This document shows, piece by piece, positions 1 to 6,553 of a DNA stretch of 7,727 nt. The position numbers were made by a program, and so were the translations under genes. Source of the DNA: Actinosomnolentus pattersoniae (SeqCode) (GTDB lineage Bacteria; Actinomycetota; UBA4738); assembly GCA_013817655.1 (NCBI GenBank), contig JACDCJ010000088.1:1-7727 (forward strand), in the 5' to 3' direction. The notes below the pieces were generated by a model. The model saw nothing but the letters and a program-made list of their open reading frames with translations, searched no databases and was not told where the DNA came from. The first letter of the stretch is position 1. Each line of letters starts with the position of its first letter.

Positions 1-180
1 GGCAAGATGTCGCGAAGCGAGGCAGGGCGCAAAGGCGGCCTCACGACGAAGCGGCGACACGGCCAGGAGTTCTTCGGCCGCATCGGCCGCATCGGCGGGA
101 AGAAGGGCGGCGAAACCACGAAGCGGAGGTACGGGGTCGAGCACTACCAGAAGATCGGGCGTAAGGGCGGTTCCCGCTAG
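1..180 (+). CDS. KGG-repeat stress-type protein (5' end uncertain)
   Basis: Reading frame 1 gives 59 residues ending at TAG 178-180. The visible protein is very hydrophilic, rich in Gly, Lys and Arg, and has the GRKGG motif near both ends (visible residues 9-13 and 53-57), with GKKGG at 33-37. This matches the bacterial KGG / GsiB-like stress protein family (hydrophilins resembling plant LEA proteins), thought to protect cells during drying, acid or general stress. Two 24-residue units in tandem make up most of it. Translation could begin at ATG 7-9 (MSRSEAGRKGG, a usual family beginning), but family members often carry a few residues before this, and the ribosome site would lie outside the window, so the 5' end is left open. 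It is on the same strand as the following Nudix gene but is separated by a likely terminator and 66 bp. A nucleic-acid-binding role is possible from its basic charge but is not shown. Confidence 0.8.
   Translation, partial: GKMSRSEAGRKGGLTTKRRHGQEFFGRIGRIGGKKGGETTKRRYGVEHYQKIGRKGGSR
28..171 (+). repeat. Two tandem 72-bp units coding the KGG repeats
   Basis: Positions 28-99 and 100-171 each encode 24 residues that align without gaps. Shared residues include KGG, TTKRR, G, E and IGR, then GG at the end. The first unit ends RIGG where the second ends RKGG, so one KGG motif has drifted. Inside the first unit the 9-mer GGCCGCATC is duplicated exactly (76-84 and 85-93). The nucleotide match is looser than the protein match, so the duplication is old and kept at protein level. 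Confidence 0.7.
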
Positions 181-193
181 AAGACGCCCGATC
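153..193 (+). terminator. Possible terminator hairpin at end of KGG gene
   Basis: GATCGGGCGT (153-162) and ACGCCCGATC (184-193) are perfect 10-bp inverted repeats. The 21-nt interior can itself form a small stem, GCGG (167-170) with CCGC (174-177). The structure spans the stop codon TAG 178-180. No T tract follows, so it is not a classical intrinsic terminator, but GC-rich actinobacteria often use hairpins without a clear U tail. It would separate the KGG transcript from the Nudix operon; an mRNA-stabilising 3' stem is the alternative. Confidence 0.45.
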
Positions 194-232
194 CCCGGCA
201 CCCCCCTACGCATCCCCCGACTCGTGCTGCGA

Positions 233-246
233 GATACTGCTGTTCG
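233..246 (+). promoter_or_regulatory. Possible leaderless promoter of the Nudix operon (-10 element)
   Basis: GATACT at 233-238 resembles an actinobacterial -10 element and ends 8 nt before ATG 247. No Shine-Dalgarno-like purine run lies between it and the ATG. This spacing would place transcription start at or next to the A of the start codon, giving a leaderless mRNA, which is common in Actinobacteria. No convincing -35 element is seen about 17 bp upstream, so the call is tentative. Confidence 0.3.
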
Positions 247-702
247 ATGCCACAGCGCAGAGGCGGAACCAGGTTCGAGCATTCAGCCGGGGGCGTGGTC
301 CTGCGCTCGGCCCGCAGCGGTGCCGAGGTCGTCCTGGCCTCCCGCAGGAGCGCCCGAGGATCCCTCGCGTGGGGCCTTCCGAAGGGCCTCGTCGAGGCCG
401 AGGAAAGTCCCGAGGACACCGCCGTCCGAGAGGTCTTGGAGGAAACCGGCCTGAGGGCCGAAGTGCGGAGGCCGCTCGGAGACATCTCCTACTGGTACGT
501 CTGGAACGGCGATCGCGTCCACAAGACGGTGTCCTTCTTCCTCATGGAGGCCGCTGGCGGAGACTTCTCCCAGCGCGATTCCGAGATGGAGGAGGTGCGG
601 TGGTTCCCGCCTGACGAAGCGGTTCGAACGGCCTCCTACCGTGGGGAGCAGGACGTCCTGCGCCGGGCGATGGAGGCGCTCGCGGCGGAAGGGGCCGAAT
701 GA
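247..702 (+). CDS. Nudix hydrolase (MutT4-like position)
   Basis: The 151-residue protein has a complete Nudix box: G47, E53, R61-E62, E65-E66 and G68, fitting Gx5Ex7REUxEExGU exactly, so the Mg-binding glutamates are present. WGLPKG (42-47) leads into the box. The family hydrolyses nucleoside diphosphates linked to another moiety. The LPKG form occurs in diadenosine polyphosphate hydrolases and MutT-type house-cleaning enzymes, so the substrate (oxidised nucleotide, Ap4A or other) cannot be fixed from sequence. By recalled gene order it occupies the place of mycobacterial mutT4. The start ATG 247 has no ribosome binding site but follows a possible -10 element; N-terminal HSAGGVV is the usual first strand of the fold, so no longer N-terminus is needed. 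The stop overlaps the next start by ATGA, so translation is probably coupled. No signal peptide is seen; the protein should be cytosolic. Confidence 0.9.
   Translation: MPQRRGGTRFEHSAGGVVLRSARSGAEVVLASRRSARGSLAWGLPKGLVEAEESPEDTAVREVLEETGLRAEVRRPLGDISYWYVWNGDRVHKTVSFFLMEAAGGDFSQRDSEMEEVRWFPPDEAVRTASYRGEQDVLRRAMEALAAEGAE
687..692 (+). promoter_or_regulatory. Ribosome binding site for the DUF6049 gene
   Basis: GGAAGG, within a longer GGAAGGGG, lies 6 nt before ATG 699, inside the 3' end of the Nudix gene. It supports ATG 699 as the start and coupled translation through the ATGA overlap. Confidence 0.6.
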
Positions 703-2726
703 GCCCGTCCTGGCCGTGGCGGGTCCTGGCGGCCCTGGGAACGGTTGCGTCCCTCGCCGGCGCTCCCTGGCCCGCCCCCCCCGCTTCGGCCCAGGCGGGG
801 GTCGTTTCGCTGGCCCTCGAATCGCAGTCTCCATGGAACAGTCCTGAGCGCCCCCTGGAGATCGTGGTTCGTGCGACGAACGACTCCTCAGAGCGCCTGG
901 AGCAGCTCAGCATCGCGCTCACCATCAGGACCCCGGCGAGGTCGAGGTCCGCCTACGAGCTGTCCCTCCGCGCGGACGCCACGAGCTCGTTCTTCACCTA
1001 TCCGTTCGTCCGGGAGGGAGCCCTGGACCCGGGCGAGTCGCGAACGTTCGGACTCCAACAGCCCCTGGAGCTGCTGACGAACCGGGGCGAGAGCGCCCTG
1101 TACCCGCTCGAGATCGAGCTCCGATCGCACGACGCGCCGGTGGCCACGCTTCGCTCGCCCATGATCTTCCTGATCGAGCCCGCGAAGGTCCCTCTGAGCC
1201 TCGCATGGACGTGGATCATGGCCGCCCCGATCGATCACGGCCCCGACGGGGTCTTCCTCTCGGAAGCGTTGGAGAGCGACCTCGCCCCCGGAGGGCGCCT
1301 TCGCGCGATGGCCGAGGCGCTCTCGAACATCGAGGGAGTGCCTGCCACGATCGCTCCTTCGTCCGCGCTCCTCGACCAGTTGACGAGCATGGCGGACGGC
1401 TATGAGGTGTCACCACCCGGCGGTGAACTGCGGACCGTCGCGGCGGGAAGCAGCGGGGCGGCGGACGCCACGGCCGTGCTCGGGATGCTCAGGGAAGTGG
1501 CCGGACGGCCGGAGATCGAGACGGTCGCCTACCCGTTCGGCGACCCGAGCCTCCCCGCGTTGTTCAAGGCCGGCCTCGGGAAGGACTTCGGCCCGCTGCT
1601 ATCGCGGGGACGGACTCTCGTCCGTGAGGCTCTCGGGGTCTCGCCCACGACCACGGTTATCCGTCCGCCACTCTCGCACCTCGATCCGGGGACGCTCGTG
1701 CGCCTCGTGAGCAGCGGAGCGCGTACGGTCCTGCTCGATCAGGGGCTCGTTCCACCTCCGCTCGATCCGACCTTCAGCGCGCCGGCGGTCGTCCGGCTCT
1801 CGAGCGGGTCGGAGGCGGTCTCGGCCGTGGTCCCCGACCCGGGGCTGCCGCTCGTGGCCACAGCCGCGTCGGCCGATCCCCGGCTCGCAGCCCATGCCGC
1901 CCTCGGCTGGCTGGCGGCCATGTGGTTCGAGTTCCCGGGAACGCCCGGTCGTGGCGCGGCGGTCCTCTTCGGCGAGGGGTCGCCCTATCCCGCGGAGTTC
2001 TTCGAGGCCTTCGCCCCGCTCGTCCGTTCATCTCCGTGGCTGCGCCCGCTTGCCGCGGAAGCGTTCGTCGATGACATCGACCCGCAGGGCCGGGCCGTCA
2101 TGTCGCCGCGTTCCTACCCCGCCCTGGACCCGAGCTATGTCGCCAGCGTCCAACGAGGTAAGGGCCAGCTCCGCCGTTTCGAGGACACGCTGCAAGAGCC
2201 CGACCCCGTAACCGAGCGGCTCCGCGCTCACCTGTTCCTGGCGGAGGGGGGAACCTTCGTGGCGCGCCCGGATCTCGGCACGATGTTCGTCGACGCGGTC
2301 TCGGCCACGATCCGCCGAATCTACTCCAGGGTGACGATCCCCAGCCAGACCTTCACGCTCACCTCACGAAGCGGCGTCATCCCGGTCCAGGTCCGCAACG
2401 ACACGGGGCATGAGCTTCGGGTCAGGGTCCGCCTCGTCTCGGATCGCCGGCTCGAGTTCGTGGACGGGGACACGGCCACCATCCTTCTCCCACCCGAGGA
2501 CCGGATCGTCCGCTTCGCCGTAAGCGCTCGCACCACGGGGTTGCTGCCCATCAAGGTTCAGATCCAGACCCTCGGTGGCGACCCGACTCCCGATACGATT
2601 AGCGAAGCGCAGGTGCTGGTCCGTTCGACTGCCTACAATCGCGTCGCGCTGTTCGTCACGATCGGAGCCGCCCTGTTCCTCTTGGCCTGGTGGGGGAGGA
2701 GGTTCCTGCCTCGGCGGAGACCGTGA
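699..2726 (+). CDS. DUF6049-type secreted, membrane-anchored envelope protein
   Basis: This 675-residue protein has an N-terminal signal sequence (R8, then a hydrophobic run, with a likely cut after A29-S30-A31), a large extracytoplasmic part, and one C-terminal membrane segment (about 649-665) followed by a basic cytoplasmic tail RRFLPRRRP. The topology is therefore outside-facing with a C-terminal anchor. Residues about 36-160 look like a beta-sandwich (ATNDSSERL pattern). About 165-460 alternate helix and strand, with AYPFGDP (277-283) and a VIRPP/GARTVLL stretch (320-346) recalling a degenerate polysaccharide-deacetylase-like barrel. About 545-625 is a second Ig-like domain (VQVRNDTGHELRV). 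I see no clear catalytic metal site. Length, topology and the place between a Nudix gene and murJ match the actinobacterial DUF6049 family (as at mycobacterial Rv3909, from memory), whose function is not established. A role in envelope assembly beside MurJ is inferred from context only. Confidence 0.8.
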   Translation: MSPSWPWRVLAALGTVASLAGAPWPAPPASAQAGVVSLALESQSPWNSPERPLEIVVRATNDSSERLEQLSIALTIRTPARSRSAYELSLRADATSSFFTYPFVREGALDPGESRTFGLQQPLELLTNRGESALYPLEIELRSHDAPVATLRSPMIFLIEPAKVPLSLAWTWIMAAPIDHGPDGVFLSEALESDLAPGGRLRAMAEALSNIEGVPATIAPSSALLDQLTSMADGYEVSPPGGELRTVAAGSSGAADATAVLGMLREVAGRPEIETVAYPFGDPSLPALFKAGLGKDFGPLLSRGRTLVREALGVSPTTTVIRPPLSHLDPGTLVRLVSSGARTVLLDQGLVPPPLDPTFSAPAVVRLSSGSEAVSAVVPDPGLPLVATAASADPRLAAHAALGWLAAMWFEFPGTPGRGAAVLFGEGSPYPAEFFEAFAPLVRSSPWLRPLAAEAFVDDIDPQGRAVMSPRSYPALDPSYVASVQRGKGQLRRFEDTLQEPDPVTERLRAHLFLAEGGTFVARPDLGTMFVDAVSATIRRIYSRVTIPSQTFTLTSRSGVIPVQVRNDTGHELRVRVRLVSDRRLEFVDGDTATILLPPEDRIVRFAVSARTTGLLPIKVQIQTLGGDPTPDTISEAQVLVRSTAYNRVALFVTIGAALFLLAWWGRRFLPRRRP

Positions 2727-4354
2727 GCCCGGGCGCGGCGGGTTCCTTCGTCCGTCACTCCGCCGTCATGTCGGTGGGCACGACGCTCTCCCGCGCGACC
2801 GGATTCCTTCGCGTCTCGGCGATGGCGTACGCGCTCGGCGTGGCGGAGAGCCGGCTGGCGGACGCCTATCAGGTGGCGAACACCACACCGAACATCATCT
2901 ACGAGCTCGCCCTGGGCGGGATCCTCTCCTCGGTCTTCGTGCCCGTGTTCGTCGAGTGGCTGCAGACGCGGGGGCGGGAGGCCGCATGGCACACGGCCCA
3001 GGCCGTGATGACCTTCGCCCTGCTCTTCCTCGGCCTCGTGATGGTGGCCGGCATGATCGGCTCCGGACTGATCGTCCGCCTCTACACCGTCCAGGTTGCC
3101 GGCCCGGAACGGGAGGCCATGCAGGCACTGGCGTCCTTCTTCCTCCTCCTCTTCATGCCTCAGATCGTCTTCTACGGGCTCGGGGCCGTCGCGACCGGTT
3201 TGCTGAACGCCCACCGCCGTTTCTCCGTCCCGATGTTCGCTCCCATCCTCAACAACCTGGTCGTCGCCGCCACGTTCTTCGTGTTCGCCGCCCTTCCCGG
3301 ACCCGCCGAACCCACTCCATCGGGCATCACCACCGCCCAGCGATACGTCCTCGCCGTGGGGACCACGCTCGGAGTCGCGGCCATGACCCTCGCCCTCTGG
3401 CCGTCATTGCGGAAGCTGGGGTTCCGCCTGCGGTGGACGCTCGACCTGCGGGACGCCGGGCTGCGGCGCATCGGGCGACTCGCGGGCTGGGCGTTCACGT
3501 ATGTGCTCATCAACCAGGTCGGCTTCCTGGTGGTGATCGTCTTCGCGGGTGAGGTGCAGGGCGGGGTGGCCGCTTACACCGCAGCGTTCATTCTTTTTCA
3601 GCTCCCCCACGCGATCTTCGCGGTCTCGATCATGACCGCGCTGCTCCCATCCCTATCCGGCTTCTGGGCGGAGGGCGATCGGGCCGCGTTTCGATCCCAG
3701 CTTGCACAGGGGATCCGGGCAACCGCCTTCATAGTGGTCCCCGCCTCCTTCGGCTACCTCGCGCTCGCGGTGCCGATCGTTCGCGTGCTGCTCCAGCACG
3801 GCGTGGCCCAGGAGACGAGCACGACCCTCGTGGCGGGCGTGCTCGTCGCTTTCTCGGCGGGCCTCTTCTCGTTCTCGGCGTTCCAGCTATTCCTTCGAGC
3901 CTTCTACGCGATGCAGGACACCCGGACGCCGGCGCTAATCAAGGCCTGCACCGTCGGCCTCAACATCGCGCTCGTGCTCGTGCTGTTCCCCCGCCTCAGG
4001 GTGCCGGGCCTCGCGCTCGCCCACGCGATCGCTTACACGGCGGCCGCGCTGGTCGCGGGTGCGATCCTTCGGCGCCGCCTCGGCGGGCTGGAGGGGCGAC
4101 GGCTGATGGCGTCGCTGGCTCGGGTCGCGTTCGCGGGTTGCGCCACGGGCGCGGCCGCGTACCTCGCATCGCGCTGGGTGGAGAGCGCGCTGGGGGCCGA
4201 AGGGTTGGGGGCCCAGCTCCTTCAGGTGGGAGCCGCGCTTGGCGCGGGCGGGGCCGCCTTCCTGGGCACGTCCGCGCTCCTTCGCATCGAGGAGCTGTCG
4301 GTCGTCCGCCGCCTCGTCGGAGCTCGTTTCGCGCGGTCTCGTGACGGGTCCTGA
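2723..4354 (+). CDS. murJ: Lipid II flippase MurJ (MviN)
   Basis: This is a very hydrophobic multi-pass protein of 543 residues from GTG 2723, close to the usual MurJ length of about 510-550. It belongs to the MOP superfamily and moves lipid II across the inner membrane for peptidoglycan synthesis. The N-terminus shows the family pattern: SRATGFLR (R24 and R30, matching arginines important in E. coli MurJ), ADAYQVANTTPN (D48) and GGILSSVFVPV (66-75). By eye, the positions of E. coli R52 and E57 are Tyr60 and Gly65, which I believe is usual for actinobacterial MurJ. The start is uncertain. GTG 2723 gives a GTGA overlap with the previous stop and has GGAG at 2716-2719; an in-frame GTG at 2690 would add 11 residues and ATG 2768 would remove 15. 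The protein ends in a short basic tail with no kinase domain, unlike the mycobacterial MurJ-pseudokinase fusion. Confidence 0.93.
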   Translation: MSPGAAGSFVRHSAVMSVGTTLSRATGFLRVSAMAYALGVAESRLADAYQVANTTPNIIYELALGGILSSVFVPVFVEWLQTRGREAAWHTAQAVMTFALLFLGLVMVAGMIGSGLIVRLYTVQVAGPEREAMQALASFFLLLFMPQIVFYGLGAVATGLLNAHRRFSVPMFAPILNNLVVAATFFVFAALPGPAEPTPSGITTAQRYVLAVGTTLGVAAMTLALWPSLRKLGFRLRWTLDLRDAGLRRIGRLAGWAFTYVLINQVGFLVVIVFAGEVQGGVAAYTAAFILFQLPHAIFAVSIMTALLPSLSGFWAEGDRAAFRSQLAQGIRATAFIVVPASFGYLALAVPIVRVLLQHGVAQETSTTLVAGVLVAFSAGLFSFSAFQLFLRAFYAMQDTRTPALIKACTVGLNIALVLVLFPRLRVPGLALAHAIAYTAAALVAGAILRRRLGGLEGRRLMASLARVAFAGCATGAAAYLASRWVESALGAEGLGAQLLQVGAALGAGGAAFLGTSALLRIEELSVVRRLVGARFARSRDGS

Positions 4355-4388
4355 GCCGGTTCGGTCTCCCTCCGGATCGGGCCGTGGA

Positions 4389-4394
4389 TACACT
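4389..4394 (+). promoter_or_regulatory. Possible leaderless promoter (-10 TACACT) before the kinase gene
   Basis: TACACT fits the TANNNT form of actinobacterial -10 elements and ends 8 nt before ATG 4403, so transcription would begin at or just before the start codon. It lies in the only real gap (48 bp) between murJ and the kinase gene. A weak GAAAG (4395-4399) could act as a ribosome site instead. No good -35 element is visible. Confidence 0.35.
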
Positions 4395-4402
4395 GAAAGC
4401 CC

Positions 4403-5905
4403 ATGGAGGCGATCGCGCCACATCGACGGCTGGCCGGTCGTTATGTGCTGGAAGAGGCCATAGCCGCGGGCGGCATGGCCACGGTCTGGCGGGCCCGGGA
4501 CGAAGTGCTGGCGAGGCCGGTAGCGATGAAGATCCTGCGGGAAGATCTCGCCCGCGATCCGGACTTTCTCGAACGGTTTCGTCGAGAGGCGGTTTCCGCC
4601 GCCCGCCTTACGCATCCCTCGATCGTTAGCGTATTCGACACCGGGATCGAGGACGACGTTTGCTACATCGTCATGGAGGATCTCGGCGGGTCGACTCTCC
4701 GGGAGCTCATGGACGAGGCGGGGCCACTCCCGGCACCCCGGGCGGTGGAGCTGATCACGCCCATACTCTCGGCTCTGGGTTTCGCCCATTCCAACGGGCT
4801 GATCCATCGGGACGTGAAGCCCGCGAACGTCCTCATAAGCCCCGACGGAAGGGTGAAGGTAACGGACTTCGGCATCGCGAGGGCCGCTTTCGCAGGCGGT
4901 GACATCACGACGACGGGGCAGGTCCTCGGCACCGTGAGGTACCTCTCCCCGGAGCAGGTTCAGGGGGGCGACGTGGATGGCCGATCCGACGTCTACTCGA
5001 CCGGAGTCGTGCTGTACGAGATGCTGAGCGGGCGAGCGCCGTTCGTCGCCGAGAGCGACGTGGCGACGGCCATGATGCGGCTCACGTCGAAGCCGCTGCC
5101 GCCCCGGGCGATTCGTCCGGACATCCCCCGACGGGTCGAGGCCGTTGTGATGAAGGCAATGGCGACGAGACCGGATGAGCGCTTTCCCACAGCCGAGGCC
5201 ATGGCGGCGGCGCTCCACCTCCAGGTGGGAGCAGAGGACCCGATGGCGACGCAACGGATCCACCTGAGGCCTCAGGAGCCGGAGCGATCGTCCTCGCTGT
5301 TCCGCTCGTGGATGCTGGTTCCCCTGATCGTGCTCCTTCTGGCGGGCACCGTCATCGCGGTCGGCCTGACGGTCGGACGGCTCGGTCTCGGCGGACCTTT
5401 CGATGAAGGGGAGGAGCCTCAGGCTTCGCCCCGTGCTGGCAGGCCCTCGGGCGTCGAGCTGCCCGTGCGGCAGGCGCGAGACTTCGACCCCGAGGGAGAT
5501 GGCGCGGAGCGTCCGGAGGAGGTCGGCGGAGCCATCGACGGGAACCCCGATAGCTCATGGGAGACGGAGGGCTACAACTCGGCTTCCCTCGGGGGCTTGA
5601 AGCAGGGGGTGGGGCTCTGGCTCGACCTCGGTGGGGTCCAGCGCGTGAGCCGGATCGTCATCTCCAGCCCCCTGTCCGGATGGCAGTTCGAGCTAAAGGA
5701 GGGACCGTTCGAGCGACCCTCTCAGGCACTGACCGGCCTCTCGGGCCGCAGTTCCTTCACGGTGGGAGACGGGGGCAGAATCTCCGTCGACCTGCAATCG
5801 GTCGAGACCGAGGGCCTGCTCATCTGGATCACGGAGCTCGCCCCGGACGGGGGTCGGTTTCGAGCGGCGATCGAAGATGTGACCGTGGTGGGGACGGCCT
5901 CCTGA
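4403..5905 (+). CDS. Transmembrane Ser/Thr protein kinase with discoidin-like outer domain
   Basis: The protein has 500 residues. Residues 14-270 form a Hanks-type kinase of the PknB class: glycine loop AAGGMATV (21-28, first Gly of the usual motif replaced by Ala21), K43 in VAMK, E62 as likely helix-C glutamate, HRDVKPAN (135-142, D137 catalytic), DFG (155-157) and SPE (182-184). Activation-loop threonines T169-T171 and T177 are candidate autophosphorylation sites. All core catalytic residues are present, so activity is expected. A linker (about 271-302) leads to one membrane segment (about 303-324). An outer domain (about 357-500) begins RDFDPEGDG, then AIDGNPDSSWET and LWLDLGG, a pattern like F5/8 type C (discoidin) ligand-binding domains. 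In mycobacteria the equivalent part is fused to MurJ as a pseudokinase that, once phosphorylated by PknB, recruits FhaA (recalled literature). Here it is a separate gene just after murJ and may regulate lipid II export. It overlaps the sigma gene by TGATG. Confidence 0.9.
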   Translation: MEAIAPHRRLAGRYVLEEAIAAGGMATVWRARDEVLARPVAMKILREDLARDPDFLERFRREAVSAARLTHPSIVSVFDTGIEDDVCYIVMEDLGGSTLRELMDEAGPLPAPRAVELITPILSALGFAHSNGLIHRDVKPANVLISPDGRVKVTDFGIARAAFAGGDITTTGQVLGTVRYLSPEQVQGGDVDGRSDVYSTGVVLYEMLSGRAPFVAESDVATAMMRLTSKPLPPRAIRPDIPRRVEAVVMKAMATRPDERFPTAEAMAAALHLQVGAEDPMATQRIHLRPQEPERSSSLFRSWMLVPLIVLLLAGTVIAVGLTVGRLGLGGPFDEGEEPQASPRAGRPSGVELPVRQARDFDPEGDGAERPEEVGGAIDGNPDSSWETEGYNSASLGGLKQGVGLWLDLGGVQRVSRIVISSPLSGWQFELKEGPFERPSQALTGLSGRSSFTVGDGGRISVDLQSVETEGLLIWITELAPDGGRFRAAIEDVTVVGTAS

Positions 5906-6543
5906 TGGCTCCGGATCGGGAGGAGGGGCCCCCCGATACGGAGCTCGTGCGCCGGTTCTGCGAAGGTGACGAAGGCGCGTTCGCCACCCTCGTGCGACGC
6001 CACGAACGGCGCGTCTACAACCTCGCCTACCGAATGATCGGGCGTCCGGAGGACGCCCGAGACGCAACCCAGGAGGCGTTCCTCTCGTGCTACCGGCACC
6101 TCGGCGCCTTCAGGGGAGATTCGAGCTTCACCACCTGGATCCACAGGATCACCGTCAACGCCTGTTACGACATACTCCGAAAGAAGGCTCCGGTGCTAGC
6201 CTCTGCGGAAGAGCAGCTGGAGCCGCCTCCCGCGCCCGACCACGCGGACGCGGCGGCCGACGCGGTGGATGTGCAAAGAGCACTTCTCGACGTGCCGGCC
6301 GAGTTCCGCTCGGTCCTGGTCATGCACGACGTACAGGGGCTTCCGTACGAGGAGATCGCCCAAGCGCTGGGCGTTCCTCTGGGCACGGTCAAGTCCCGTC
6401 TCCATCGCGCCAGGGTGGCGCTCGGGCGCTCACTCTCGCGCCGGGGGGAACCTCGGGAGCCGGGCGCTCCGTCCAACCCGCGGACCCTACGGGGAACTGG
6501 AGCACCCGGACAACCGATGCATGGAGCGGTCGAAGCCACATGA
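5905..6543 (+). CDS. sigM: ECF RNA polymerase sigma factor, SigM-like
   Basis: The protein has 212 residues from ATG 5905, which overlaps the kinase stop (TGATG). The open frame runs further upstream to 5557, but that would lie inside the kinase gene and has no homology, so ATG 5905 is chosen. Region 2 spans about 12-95 (DTELVRRFCEGDEGAF at the start, then PEDARDATQEAFL for core binding and TTWIHRITVNACYDILRKK near the end for -10 recognition). An acidic, proline-rich linker (about 100-122) follows. Region 4 spans about 124-178, with a helix-turn-helix at about 147-171 (YEEIAQALGVPLGTVKSRL) for -35 recognition. There is no region 3 domain, as expected for ECF sigma factors. The last 30 residues or so are low-complexity (Gly, Pro, Arg) and unusual for the family. 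The name rests on gene order (kinase/murJ, sigma, anti-sigma, trxB). It is probably held inactive by the next gene's product. Confidence 0.9.
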   Translation: MAPDREEGPPDTELVRRFCEGDEGAFATLVRRHERRVYNLAYRMIGRPEDARDATQEAFLSCYRHLGAFRGDSSFTTWIHRITVNACYDILRKKAPVLASAEEQLEPPPAPDHADAAADAVDVQRALLDVPAEFRSVLVMHDVQGLPYEEIAQALGVPLGTVKSRLHRARVALGRSLSRRGEPREPGAPSNPRTLRGTGAPGQPMHGAVEAT

Positions 6544-6546
6544 GGG
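6542..6546 (+). promoter_or_regulatory. Ribosome binding site for the anti-sigma gene
   Basis: GAGGG lies 7 nt before ATG 6554 and overlaps the sigma factor stop codon. It settles ATG 6554 as the start, although the open frame continues upstream to 6269. Confidence 0.7.
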
Positions 6547-6553
6547 AACAGGT

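Noticed and set aside
283..834. Minus-strand open frame opposite the Nudix gene
   Set aside because: The opposite strand carries an exact Nudix box, and this translation has no domain.
2575..3552. Open frame of 325 codons on the plus strand overlapping the DUF6049 end and murJ
   Set aside because: It is a +1 shadow of murJ with an Arg/Gly/Pro-rich translation and no membrane segments or motifs; the MurJ frame has clear family motifs.
4355..4402. Terminator between murJ and the kinase gene
   Set aside because: Only 4-5 bp GC matches are found and no T tract, so no structure could be supported.
3935..5263. Long open frame on the minus strand (442 codons) across murJ and kinase genes
   Set aside because: It is antisense to two well-identified genes, has an Arg/His/Pro-rich composition and no recognisable domain. 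Long antisense open frames are common in GC-rich DNA.
6544..6550. GGGAAC before the anti-sigma gene as an ECF -35 element
   Set aside because: The short distance to the start codon leaves no room for a -10 element, and the purines are better explained as the ribosome site. GGAAC recurs at several coding positions (for example near 264, 728 and 2249).
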